Assembly: GCA_963855995.1 (NCBI GenBank)
Contig: OY979716.1
Coordinates: 56,663,594-56,727,593, forward strand
Direction of reading: 5' to 3'
Origin: Muricea muricata
Taxonomy: Eukaryota > Cnidaria > Anthozoa > Malacalcyonacea > Plexauridae
Length of the DNA: 64,000 nt
Positions 1-11,486 of this stretch are shown in pieces (positions within the stretch are counted from its first letter, which is position 1; every line of letters begins with the position of its first letter). Both the position numbers and the translations under genes were made by a program. The notes under the pieces were generated by a model. It saw nothing but the letters and a program-made list of their open reading frames with translations, had not been told where the DNA came from and did not search any database.

Positions 1-12
1 TCTGAAGCTACA

Positions 13-1155
13 TTGTCACATAAAGGTACTCGTTCAACCTATGAAAGTCTAAATTTTGTAGAAGCGACATGCTTCTTTCGCGAAGAAGCAGATGATGAGA
101 AAAATTTGAGAAAAGCCAGTACAATGGAGTTTGATCGTCGCACAAGAGCTACAGCGACTACGTTCGGTGATAAAAATTTACTGGCGAAACTGAGTCAAGG
201 AGATATGGTTGCAATTGAAGCACGATATCATAAAGCATGGCTTACGAAGCTCTACAACTGTCTCAGAGACACAAAAAGCAATGAATCACCTAGAGATAAA
301 GAATATTCATTAATATACGGAATCGCTTTGAGCAAGGTGATAAATTATATCAGATTTTCTAAGAAACAGCCAGATGCATCCCCAGTTTTCAAATTAATTG
401 ACTTAAAAAAACTTTTAATCTCCAATATGGAGCGTTACGGAATTACTTCTGATGGTATCCACAGCAAATGGCTGAAGGAGCAACTTCTGAACATATTCCA
501 GGCCTACAAGAATACAAGAAAGGCAGGGATTTGTTGCTTGGCTTTCGAGAAGAAACTAGTGAAGCTTTATTTGATGCATGTATGTATGGCTCCCAAGATG
601 ATTGAATGTGCCTTACAAGAGCAGCTGATATTGTAAGAAATGATTTGTTCGCCAAATTTCCAGCGTTTAACGACCATTTTGATTCAAATTATGTACATGC
701 ACCAGTTCCAAAAAGCTTACTATGTTTGGTTCGTATGCTGCTGGAAGGTCCACATTTTATGAAAAATTGCCCTGTTGATGCTGGTTGTGATAATACCGAT
801 AATGGTGATGTCGCTGTCAATGTAGCTCAGCTCATCAGATACAACTCAACTGAGAAAATGTGTGATGGTGGTGAAAGACGTCATTCGCTTGATCGAGAAA
901 CACCGCTTCCTGTCTATGTTGGATTGTTGTTACACACAAAAATGCGTAACGATGGATTGGTAAACAAACTCTCATGTTTAGGACTATGTATTTCATATGA
1001 TAGAGTTTGTGACATCAAAGAATCTATTGCTAGCCATCTCTGCAAAGGATACGAAGAGAGAAAGCTAGTTCAAATGGCATCAATTAAAGATGGTCTCATC
1101 TCACTTTTTCAACATCCGGATCAGAACGCCCTAGCAAATGCCATCACAATAGCTG
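13..1155 (+). pseudogene. N-terminal half of type-A nuclease-like family protein, broken
   Basis: This is the amino-terminal part of a large multicopy invertebrate family of unknown function. It continues at 4659 after an inserted Harbinger element. Recognisable family blocks are LRKASTMEFDRR near the start, then RETPLPVYVGLLLHTK and GLCISYDRV (about 890-1005), and ISLFQHP near 1100. The 5' end, where a CxxC zinc-binding block is expected, lies outside the window. There is a frameshift near 535-600 and an in-frame TGA at 603-605, so the copy is dead. The segment between the YDRV block and ISLFQHP is shorter than I expect, suggesting an internal deletion. Family assignment rests on remembered motif patterns rather than a search. 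Confidence 0.6.
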
Positions 1156-1389
1156 CGTTCCTTTTGTTAAATCCAAAAAGGGATTTTTTTATCAGATTTC
1201 AGATTAACTGTTCCATTTCGGAAAATCCTGAAATGGATTACAATCCGAACAATCTACCGCTGGAGGTGGATTATTCGGATTCCATCATAAATTAGATCAG
1301 GATTGTCACCGTTCCTTTTGTAATAATTTCGAATGTTCTCACGCTTTCAGGGTGTTGCGTCCTCGTAGGTAGATAATCATGCAGGCTAA

Positions 1390-1539
1390 AGCCGGTTTTC
1401 CACTAGCGAATTTTTTCGCGCTTAGCGACTTTTCTCTTTTGTCTTAGCTCAATTAGTTCCGCATGGTTGCAGCTGAAAGCTCAAGAACAAAGGGAAAAAG
1501 TCGATTCGCGCAAAAAAAGTTGCTAGTGGAAAACCGGCT
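1390..1539. mobile_element. 150-bp MITE with TAA target duplication
   Basis: The ends are perfect 18-bp inverted repeats, AGCCGGTTTTCCACTAGC at 1390-1407 and its reverse complement at 1522-1539. Imperfect pairing continues about 14 bp further inward. TAA flanks both sides (1387-1389 and 1540-1542), the target preference typical of PIF/Harbinger. It lies in the left non-coding part of the larger Harbinger element but has different ends. Confidence 0.88.
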
Positions 1540-1712
1540 TAAGATCGCAGCGCGCGAAATTCTTATACAAAACAAAACCACAGGCACAGAGAAAACAGGT
1601 ATGTGTTTTTATTCTTTACTAAAAATATGTAATTGAAATCAGTTTAACATTTTCCAAAGTTTAAACTACTAACAATCTAATTTGCTATATATCTTTACAC
1701 TTTAAACACTTT

Positions 1713-3087
1713 AGAAACAACGACATGGTTGGAAAAAGTAGGACAAATATCCGAAAAGGTTTGCGATAACCCCAAATGCCGTCAACCTTTTCAGTCGAAA
1801 AGTGCAGGCTTTTGCAATTTAGGAAATGAGTCGCGTTTATTTTATTCTTCTGACGAAAGATTTTGTTGGAGTAGCTGTGCAACAGAAATTTTAGGTAAGT
1901 TTTTTACTGTTTTGCAAATTTCATTCAAATTATAATGGGATGGTCATGGCCATGGGGAGTTTGTATGGTGATATATTTTACAACAGTACTTGGGAGCATT
2001 TTGTACACGTACACTCCTGTTTTATGTTACTAAGCTACAGGCTTTTCAAGGAGTAAAATCACCTTGCACTAGACCGAGTAAATGCAAAATAAAGTATTCT
2101 GAGGGTACATTGGTTCAGATTTAGCAGGCCACCCAGTCAATTTTGGGAGCAAAAGGCAAAAATTTTCGTTTCCCCCCTCCGCCACTGTATAGTATAGGAC
2201 CATAAAGTCTAGGACCTGGTGCAAATTGCCCCTTTCCACCCCTCTGAATGGCCCAGGGTTCTGGTGTAAAAATATCACCAACTATTCCAATAATGTGCCT
2301 TTTTTTAGAAAACGACTTTGACACAATTAACCCAAATATACTTCAGACCTTTGCAACCCATTTTATGACCCCAACCATTAAAAAGAGTGGGGAAACATCA
2401 ACAAAAAACAGCCAGGATGAGACAATGACTACAGGAAACAAAGCTGTGACCCCAGCAGAATTTTCAGACAATCAGAAGCAAAAGTGGACCAAACCTGAAG
2501 TTCAGCAGCTACTGATACTTTACAAAGCCAACGAAGAAAGATTTCAGAGTCCAAAGTGGAAGAAAAAGGCCATTTGGAAGGAAATCTCAAAAGAAATGAA
2601 TCAGTATGGGTACTCTTATATGAGTGATCAATGTCAGGTTAAATTTAAGAACTTAAAACAGACATATGTAAAAACGGTAGACCACAACAATAAAAGTGGT
2701 AATAGCTTGAAATCATGTTAATTTTTTGATGAGCTTAATGAAATATTTGCATGTAATCCATTTGTTGAACCAGTGGCAGAGTGCTCTGACAGAAAAGGCT
2801 ATAAAGCCATTGATAAGAAAGCTATTGATGAGGAAGAAACATCGCGGGAAGTTAGCATTGCCAACAAAGATAGCAAGGAGATGAAACGAAGACCAGTGAA
2901 AAGAAGATTTAGTGTTACTGAAAGTTTAGCCAGCATTCAAGAAGAAATGAAAAAAGAAAATGAGACCAGGATGCAAAAAATGGAAGAAATGCACAAAGAG
3001 AAGATGCAACATTTGTGCTTAATCTGTATGAAAGAGACCTTTCTGCAGAAAAATAACAATTTGATACTTCAAATATGTACTTGTTAA
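1713..3087 (+). pseudogene. Myb/SANT-like accessory protein of the Harbinger element
   Basis: The gene has at least two exons, 1713-1894 (acceptor AG before it, donor GTAAGT after) and 2309-3087; the intron is GT-AG and the phase matches. An upstream exon may end at 1598 (donor GTATGT). Exon 1713-1894 has cysteine pairs (CDNPKC, FCWSSC) suggesting a small zinc fold. Exon 2 holds a Myb/SANT-like trihelix (QKWTKPEVQQLL to VKFKNLKQTY), followed by basic and coiled-coil stretches (EEMKKENETRMQKMEEM). Such proteins help the transposase enter the nucleus and bind DNA in known Harbinger systems. A single in-frame TAA at 2719-2721 cuts the protein between two well-preserved parts, so the copy is probably inactive. 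Confidence 0.72.
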
Positions 3088-3296
3088 AGTGGATGTGACA
3101 GCAAAGCCACTTCACTCGAATTGTTAATGTAATAAATTTCAATTAATTTATTTTGCAGTGTTAAACTAAACTATTATAACTTGTTTTAATGGTGTATTTT
3201 ATTATTTAAATAATTACAAATTGTATTATTTGCAGAACATTGCAGAATATTAAATTACAAAGAAATTGTTTCCATGGTGACTGTTTGATGTTAAAT

Positions 3297-4364
3297 TCAA
3301 ACAAGCTGCATGATTTCAGCTCTTTTTCTTTTAGCATTGTCTTGTTCAGCAAAAATGTTTTCAAAATTGTTGACTTCATATTCTGGTTCAATATCCGACT
3401 CTAAGAACATGTCTACGTTATCTTCATTCAGTAAACAAAAGTTGTGCAGAACACAGGCAGATGTTACAAGAAGAGGAATATCTTCTACCTTGTCAATATC
3501 CATCATAACTTTTAACTTCCTGAATCGGCCCTTAAGTAGACCAAAGGTGTGCTCTATCTTAATGCATGTAGAGCTTAGAACGTAATTGAACTGTCGTTGC
3601 TCTCTAGTAAGCTTACCATCATTCTTGAAACCAGTAACAAGCCAGGTTTTAAGAGGGTAAGCAGCATCACCAATGATATAAGTACTTTCAGGGAACAAAA
3701 CTGATTCTGAATTTTCTGCATCTTGGTATAATGGAGAGTTGTGAAGGACATGAGTATCATGTACAGAGCTAGGATAAGCACGATAAACATCAGTGAAAAA
3801 TCGGTCAGCATCGCACACACCTTGAAGCTGAATAGAGTGAAATTTCTTTCTGTTTACATACTGTTCTGCATTATCATAAGGAGCCTTGATGGGTATGTGG
3901 GTTCCATCAATAGAACCAGTGCAGTTTGGAAGGCCTTTCTTTCTTCGAAATTGCTCAGCCACCTTTTTCAGACGTTCTCCACTTGGCCAGGAAATAAACT
4001 GGGCAGCGAGATTATTAACGATGGCATGACAAATGCGTCTTAAAATTCTAAATACACTAGACTTAGTGACGTTGAACCGATCAGATACAGACCGTATTGT
4101 TTCAGGATTGCCCAAAACCCTCATTGTTATAAGTAGTTGCTTTTCAACACTCACTGGAGGTTGTCCTCTTAGATGCTGACTTGGAACCTCTGGACAACGA
4201 GCTAAAAGACCCACCAAAATTTCTGCACTGCTGCGTGAAAGACAAAAATGAGACTGAAATGTGCCATCAGAGTAACTGGATACAATACACTCTGCATACT
4301 CGTTGATGCCTTGTCCTTGCTGTCTTTCTTCATTCGGAAAAAACTTTGAAACTATCGATAACAT
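3297..4364 (-). CDS. HARBI1-like transposase (DDE), intact
   Basis: The 355-residue open frame is uninterrupted and close to the usual length of HARBI1-type transposases. It has an N-terminal helix-turn-helix-like stretch (SVSDRFNVTKSSVFRILRR, about residues 90-110) and then the DDE nuclease domain. The first Asp is in GSIDGTHIPI (about 150), the second in IIGDAAYPLKTW (about 230), and the Glu in IEHTFGLLKGRFRKL (about 268). It runs convergent to the Myb/SANT gene. The start is the first ATG of the frame, at 4362-4364. It is the best-preserved coding sequence here, so the element may be young or still a source of transposase, although its partner is broken. Confidence 0.92.
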   Translation of the reverse strand: MLSIVSKFFPNEERQQGQGINEYAECIVSSYSDGTFQSHFCLSRSSAEILVGLLARCPEVPSQHLRGQPPVSVEKQLLITMRVLGNPETIRSVSDRFNVTKSSVFRILRRICHAIVNNLAAQFISWPSGERLKKVAEQFRRKKGLPNCTGSIDGTHIPIKAPYDNAEQYVNRKKFHSIQLQGVCDADRFFTDVYRAYPSSVHDTHVLHNSPLYQDAENSESVLFPESTYIIGDAAYPLKTWLVTGFKNDGKLTREQRQFNYVLSSTCIKIEHTFGLLKGRFRKLKVMMDIDKVEDIPLLVTSACVLHNFCLLNEDNVDMFLESDIEPEYEVNNFENIFAEQDNAKRKRAEIMQLV

Positions 4365-4658
4365 TTTTCATTAGTAATAGTGAAATCTGACACAATAAGT
4401 TCTTCCAATGTGGAGAAAAATAATAACGGCGACCTCAGAAAACCTCTCCTGGTCGCCATCTTTTCAAACTTGAATGTTTGTGTATCGCGACAAACGAATA
4501 TACATGTATCAAGTATTGAATATTTTGCGAGAGGGCCCGTGATAAATCAAACTTTTTAATCATAACTCATTGCGAGCATTCATTGCGTTCCATTTGTATT
4601 AAAAATCTGAATAATCTGAATCCGTACAATCATAATCTGGATAAACAAAAGGAACGCA

Positions 4659-7437
4659 CCAAATAAACACAACAGACAAATCCAACCTAACAAACAAGCT
4701 GATGTTGCCAGAGTACTACCTAAATATTGAACCAGTCCACAAAGGAAATGCTACAAGACCAATGTCATCAATTAACACCAGAGATGGAAAAAACACTTGT
4801 TTTCCTTTGGAAGAAAACAGTGCCTGGTTAAAGAAGTCAAAATTAATCATTATTGATGATGACCAACAAGATATGGACACAAAGCTTTCTTGGTTTGCTT
4901 TTTGCCAAGGTGAAGAGTCATCAATGACACGGCCTAAAGTCCTATCAGCCCTGATGCAACTTATAGACAAAAACTTAAACTCCCTGGCAATGGCTAAACA
5001 CACAATGAAGATAATAAAAAAAGCAGTTGGTAATTTAAATCCTGGTCAAATATTGATTATTAATGCAGATCAGCCAGTTTACGCTCTCGGAAAGCAAGTT
5101 CAATGGCAATTTCCATGGCAATTTCCATGGCAATTTCCACATCATTACGGTGAAGATAAATTTGTTTTCATAATGGGCGGACTATACATTGAGATGGCAA
5201 CCATGAGTATGATAGGTGACTGGTTAAAAGGAAGTGGATGGAGTGATCTGATAGCCAATGCACAAGTATTCACCTCGGGATATTCCGAAGCTCTTCTTTC
5301 GGCATTCCACGGGAAGAAATCAAGATATGCGCACCAGGTCAGTGTCACGACGTTGCACCTTCTGTTGAAACAAGCCTTTGAAAAACATCAGATTAACACC
5401 AATGAAATTACGTTTGAAACTTGGGTGGATTCAGCCAGAAAGAAGTCAGTGCAATTTGAGTATTTTTTGTTGTGTATGTACTTTTGAACTACTCCTACTA
5501 ATGTTTGTCAAGAGCATATGAGTGGCAGATTTTGAGATTTTTTGTGATGCAGTTGAACAGATCATTCCTTGGATGTTTGCATTAGACCATGTCCATTATT
5601 CAAGATGACTTCCTGTGTTTTTGAAAGATTTGAGCGAGTTGCCTACAAGACATCCACGTGTATATGAAGAGTTTCGCAAAGGAAAGTTTACAGTTCAGAA
5701 AACAGGCAGAAAGTTTTCAAGCATTGCATCAGATCTAGCCTATGAACAAAATAATAAGTTAGTCAAAGATGAAGGTGGTGCAATTGGTGTTCTTCACAGT
5801 CCAAAAGCACTAATACAGTGGATTCTTGCTGGACCAGCAATTTCAAGGATGATATCTGCATTAGGCGATGTAATTGAGGGACGTTCAGCAGAATATATTA
5901 CAAGCCACCACAAGGATACGGTTTCTTTTGAAAAGAAATTTAGAAAAGATGTCAAATCGCTCTATTCTGCGTACATTGAAGATGGAAATCCGTTTGAAGA
6001 AGATGATGTTTTGACAAAGTTGGGGGATAAAGTGGTAATGAATGAGCACGCGATCAAACATGTACGTGAAGCACAGAAAAGAGGCAAGGATCAATATGAC
6101 ATTTTCAAAGTGGAAAGGCTTGTTACAGCTACAAAATTGATTCACGACGTTATTAAGAAGAATAAGTTGCCTCTTTTTAGGCAAAAAAATACAATAGCAA
6201 CAAAGAAATCGCAAGAGAAGATTTCATCCTTGAAACAAGATTGCAGTATGTACGCGTCGCTTTATGCGTTGCTTTGTGCTTTATGTGGCTTTATGTGGCA
6301 TGCCAGGCCAGAGAGAGTGATTTGGATGATTTCTTTTCACACGAGAATCAGCTATCCACCCGCTTTATCAGTTTACAGGAAGATAAGACACTCGGCTAAG
6401 TCGGACACTATTAAGTTATTTGCACAATCCGGAAGCGAGGGTAAGGAAGAGCCGAATGTTAGTGGTGTTTTCTTGGATGGCGCTGCCATTGTCCAGATGA
6501 CTCCTGCCTGTCAGTCTAAAACGTTTGGTGAGTACAGCGACAACGAATTTACAATTCATTTAGTTTCAAAAACACGATGCACATCAATTAATCGACTAGA
6601 TGTTGTATTCGACGTATACTGAAAAAAGAGCATCAAATCTTTTGCAAGAGAAGAAAGAGGTGCTGGCACTTGCATTCGTGTGGCAAGTTCTACCCCAGCG
6701 ACCTGAAATTGGCGAAGTTTTTTACGTGTAAATGAAAACAAAGAAGAACTCTTTAGATTGTTAACATCGAAGTGTGTAAACAATGAGAAACTAAGCACCA
6801 TCCAAGTTAACTTTGCAGTTGATGACAAGGTCTACAAAAATTATGAGTCCGAAGGAAGTTTGCCGCTGTCACCTTGCAACCATGAGGAGGCTGACACGAG
6901 AATGTTTGTACATGTTAAAAAAATGGCTAATTCTGGACAGCAGAAAGCAATAATCAAGACAGTTGACACAGACGTCGTGATAATTGCTTTAGCTCCTTTT
7001 AGTGAATTAAATCTGGAAGAACTATGGATAGCATTCAGGACTGGAAAAGATCGACATTGGCTACCGATTCACAAGTATGCAACGAAACTTGGTGAGCAGA
7101 CATGCTCCGGGTTACTTTTTTGGTACTCCTTTACCGGATGCGATATAATCGCTTTCCCAGGTAAACGAAAGAAGACTGCATGGGAAACGTGGAGATCATA
7201 CCCTGAGGTAACAGAAGTTTTTGCAAGGCTCTTGAATGCACTGGCGACAATAGCTGAATGTGATTTCGCTGTTCTGGAGGGATTCGTTGTTTTAATGTAC
7301 AACCGGTCGTCACTGTGCACAACTGTGAATGCCCCCAGAAGACAAATTTTTACAAAGAAAGGAAGACCAGTAGATGGGTTACCTCCAACTAACGATGCTT
7401 TTTTGCAGCACACACGAAGAGCCACATATCAAGCAGG
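4659..7437 (+). pseudogene. C-terminal part of type-A nuclease-like family protein
   Basis: This continues the protein interrupted by the Harbinger element. Blocks in order are LPEYYLNIEPV (4702), NADQPVYALGKQVQW (5064), GGLYIEMATMSMIGDWLKGSGW (5175), ALDHV (5581), EQNNKLVKDEGGAIG (5744), LDGAAIVQ (6473), RLDVVFDVY (6596), HEEADTRMFVHVK (6881), VDTDVVIIAL (6962) and FTGCD (7130). The spacing of acidic residues resembles FEN/XRN nucleases of the PIN superfamily (inference). Lesions include frameshifts around 5487, 6250 and 6620, and a TGA at 5606-5608. A donor GTAAGT at 7438 ends the last exon, and the expected next exon is missing. A 12-bp unit is tandemly repeated inside the QVQW motif at 5103-5138. 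Confidence 0.62.
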
Positions 7438-9887
7438 GTAAGTTTGCTTTATTTTCTAAATATATCGAGAGTAATATATCTACTGCCCTATGGTTAATTA
7501 TTTTTGTTCTCTATGACTGAAAGTCCATCCATTTTTTCATAAGGATTTATGAGATCCGTATGCAGTATTTTTATTGTTGTTTTTCAGTTTTGCGTGGAGA
7601 CAGTCGTTGGAAAAGATGCAAGCACTTCGACCATTCTTCAAACAAAAATTCGACTAGGCGTTCTTTGTTCTTGCCATCTGCTAGATACTTGCGCCACTGC
7701 TTTGGTACAGGCTGTCCTCTTCCTTAGATGCTTATTCTTGCGCTTCCAGTTTCTGCTCTTTTACCTCGTTCCACATTTTTTATGCTTATTTCAGGATAAC
7801 GATCGGTCACAAAATGTATCTCATGGCTATGATGTTGTCTAGCTAACCTAATTATTCGGGTAAGAAGATAAATAGCAAAATCTCCAAATTTCTCCGGTAT
7901 ATCTCGGTTTTGAAGTTGCTGAAACATAACCATTCCATCCAGAACCCACACACTACCTTCCGGAATAATGTCAACCAGAGGATTTTCTACTGCTTCTTCA
8001 ACGTAATGAAGAAGCCTTACTGGTCTTTACAAGCGCTCCTTGAAGACTGGATATGGCTAGTGGAACTGGCCCTAAGTTGTATTTCAACATTTCTTTCAGC
8101 TGAATCTTACGAACATTTCCAACCAAAAGAACTCGAGCAAAAAGTTTATTGCCAGCTTTTATAGTGATTTCGCATTCAGCCGCTTTAGTTACCTTCTTCT
8201 TTCGAACTGTACCAAAGGTGAAAACATTTCGGTTTTCAAGTGTCGCAGAAAATTTCACAGAATCACTCTGCACTCTCGTCGAGACAAATTGTAGAAAAAG
8301 TTTTTCGCCTTCTGCTTTTGCCATCAAAAGATCGGAAGCAATGGCCTCTTCAGCAACAACGCCAGAAGATAGCTGAACTAATGATTCATCGCCAATGAAC
8401 GGATTTACCATGCTGGTGGTTGTAGCCAAGACATTCTGCACATCTTGTTCATCTCGAGTTATTCTTGACGTATCCAGTTCTCTTCTGATCCGAGCCTCTT
8501 GGTTTTGGCCAGTCATTGACTTGCACTCCTTTGTTATAAATGCTTTAGCAGGTTGAGACAGAATCCATCGGTGTACGGCGGCTTTGTTTTGGGTAAATCC
8601 AGTTAGTCCACCTTTAGTCTTGGAATCACGATTAAAGGTTTGCTCGATTGTAATGTCACACTCGACTTGGGCAAAATCATGAACCTCTTGTCTTTGAACA
8701 CAGAATTCCCCTGCCAAAAAACTTTTATGCACATCGGGATGGGTCTTCGGAAGATCAGCATTTCAACATAGTATGCAGACAAATATCGACAATAATTTGT
8801 CCTGTTGTGAGCAAAGTACCAAGGAAGCATGCTTCGTATAGCAGACAAGTGTAACTCCCAGTTTCCTTCACGTGTAGCTCATGTGAATAACAGAAGCAGT
8901 TCAACCATTTCAATATATGACGACCAAAATGTGAAATTACTGTTCGCAAGGCTTTTGGCTCTAACAAACTCATCATACATCGACATCACCTTCGTAAACT
9001 CGTGTTCCTCAACGATTTTGCAATATTCGGATGATGGGTATGCAGCCTGCAATTTTGTAATTAGGTCAGAAATAACTTGTGAATCTTCTTCTGAAAGACT
9101 GTCAAGAAACTGTTGCAATCTCAAACGCTGCATTGCTTCACTCACGATCTTATGGCTCGGTTGTAATGGTGCCCGTTTATCACTCCTTTTACTGATCCAC
9201 TTGCCACCAATCCTGACTCTATAATTATATCAGCCAAGCCAGCATCTTTGTGCCGTATCCCAATGCACGCTAGGTATGACATCTTTGTATGGAAAGCACC
9301 AAGCCTGACAACAAGTCGTTTCTTCCACTCTTCAGTATCATCTTCCCATATTATCTTTTGAGCTTTAGCATATATAGCTTGATCAAACACAAGCACGACA
9401 ACGGCCAAATGGAGAACATCTGCATATTTCATGCTGCGAGTTAGGATGGCTTTCACAGTTTCCATCTCAGTTGGACTTGCATCAATGGCAGGAAGATACC
9501 TAACTGTAGATAATGCAGGAATATTTGACTGAAGTGACATGTTGAAACCTGTCCAACTAGGAATTGCCGCACCTGTATCGTTTGTTATTGGCATTCTTAT
9601 CATCACGAAAGCTTGGTCGAGATTTCTGGGTTTTACTTGAGCAGCAGAATGGGGATCGTCTTTCATGTCGAGACCTTGACCAATGCAAGCAGGTCCGTCT
9701 TTATTTCGTGCTGTTCCAAAGTACGGCTCTAGTCTTATTTACGGAACTTTGATGGATCTTTGTTTGGTTTTCTTGATTGACGGTGTTGGCGCATTTCGGT
9801 ATCAGTCTTGTCAACCCGTTGGATAATGATGCCATTTGTACTGTGGGTAGTGCCTTTTCCAGACAACGTTTCCTCACTGAAGTCAAT

Positions 9888-10263
9888 AGGGACCTTACGA
9901 TTTACAGAACGACAACGCGACGGCAACGTCTTAAGACAAAGAGTAAATTGAAAAGAAATGAATAATTACGGTTGTAAACAATCATTTGAATATTGGACAC
10001 GCGGTTCTCGTATTGTTTAGACCGGCAAATCACATATTTTCCCGTACTGTACACAACGCGGACGTATTGCATACAGCCAGTGGAATTGCAAATTCGGTTT
10101 AGTACAACTCATTCTAAACCAGTTACTCAAGTCCTCAACTTTTTAAAATGTATTACACTAATACGATTGATAATAAAAAACTCGTGTCCTTTATAAGGAC
10201 ATATCATACAGTGTTTTCTTGCCGTTGCCGTCGCGTTGCCGTCCTATAAATCGTAAGGTCCCT
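9888..10263. mobile_element. 376-bp MITE with AAT target duplication, inside type-B gene
   Basis: Inverted repeats of about 40 bp begin AGGGACCTTACGATTTA (9888) and end with the reverse complement at 10263; only a few positions differ. AAT is repeated on both sides (9885-9887 and 10264-10266). Removing the element and one AAT restores a continuous minus-strand reading frame through the motif WDN-IDFSEETLSG, which fixes the ends. Confidence 0.9.
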
Positions 10264-11486
10264 AATGTTATCCCAAACGAGGGTTGTAAACTTGTCATCT
10301 CTAATTCTTTTCGGAACGGCTAGTTCTCCAAGAGATAACTGACGCTGAGCCAAAGCAGTATTGTGTTCTAACGTGGAACTATGTGAGGCGCTGTGTCCGA
10401 ATCCATTTAGAATCTAGCTAAGTTGCGATCATCCTGTCACGTGCCGAATTGTCATTGACAGAGCTCGATGCTTCGAGGTAACTACCCTTCCCTTCGCCTT
10501 GAGGAAAATGATATCTTGTGCAATGGACAATATTTTCTTTTCTTCATTTTCGGCTACTTTGACATATTCAGCAGAAGGCTCTTCATTAATACCAGTTATC
10601 CATGCAATCCAGTTGAACAGTTCGTGTGGTAAGAGTTTCCTAGCAGAATCAGTATTGACGTTTTCAGCAGCGGGGGGCCATGGACATTTGAACTGTGACA
10701 GCAAATCTTCAATTTGCTGCTTTGAAGAAAAATATGTTGTTCGCATGTCATCTTGGTTGTATGAGCGCATGTGGAGTTGCGATTCTTCATCCAGTTCGTC
10801 AGGTTCATCTTCTTCACTGCTGAGATCCGTAGACATTTGCCCAATGTGATCTTTGACTAAATCTGCAGCACTAATGGCCCCTGAGTAAACAATATATCCC
10901 TTTGTAGTATCATAGGTAAACTGTAGTTGGGAATATGTGTTACTCAACCTCTTCTTTAGGTTGGAGGAGCGATACGATGTATCAATACCTTCAACTTCCT
11001 CTACCATTTTTACAAAAGATTCTTTCAACGACTGCAACAACAAGATACGCTTCTCCTTCAGAATCTGTGGCACAACAACAGTGTCGCAAAACTTGTTATA
11101 TGCTTTCGTGTAGTGACCACTCTATTCTTCAAGGTTTTTTGCCGGTTTGGTAAGAAATCTGGTCAAATCCATATAACAACTGTGGTGATAATTTGGTTCC
11201 AGTGCAGGTAAATCTCTTCCTGTTCCTTCCAAATGAACAAGAATATCATGTCTTTCTTTCAAACGAGCTGCTTCAAGAAGCTTGCCAGCTGTAAGTGTTT
11301 CCACTTTTTCTAATCTCTCAACATTTCTTTTCTTATCCTTATCCACTTTGTACTTTACTTTCTTGCAAATAATGCACACCCGGGGCAAAACTTGATCCCG
11401 TCCTTTTTCAGGCTGTCCAATGGATGTTTGCAAACGACTTAGGCACCTATATTTGCTAGCTGAACAGTCTTCTTCCAATTCACCAC

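Larger units (their letters stand above)
1154..4658. mobile_element. PIF/Harbinger DNA transposon inserted in the type-A gene
   Basis: The ends carry inverted repeats TGCGTTCCTTTTGTT at 1154-1168 and its reverse complement ending at 4658; similarity continues a few bases inward. The element holds two tail-to-tail genes, a Myb/SANT accessory protein (+) and a HARBI1-type transposase (-), the usual PIF/Harbinger gene pair. The host protein resumes immediately after 4658. No clear 3-bp target duplication flanks these ends. The core 12-mer also occurs at 1310-1321, where a CAC would be duplicated (1307-1309 and 4657-4659), so the exact left end is uncertain. A separate MITE sits at 1390-1539. Confidence 0.75.

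Noticed and set aside
1310..4656. Harbinger ends at 1310 with CAC duplication
   Set aside because: Kept as an alternative only: TIR identity is longer from 1154, and the host ISLFQHP block lies just before 1154.
5885..6214. Minus-strand ORF within the type-A gene
   Set aside because: It is a frame shadow of the conserved plus-strand coding sequence.
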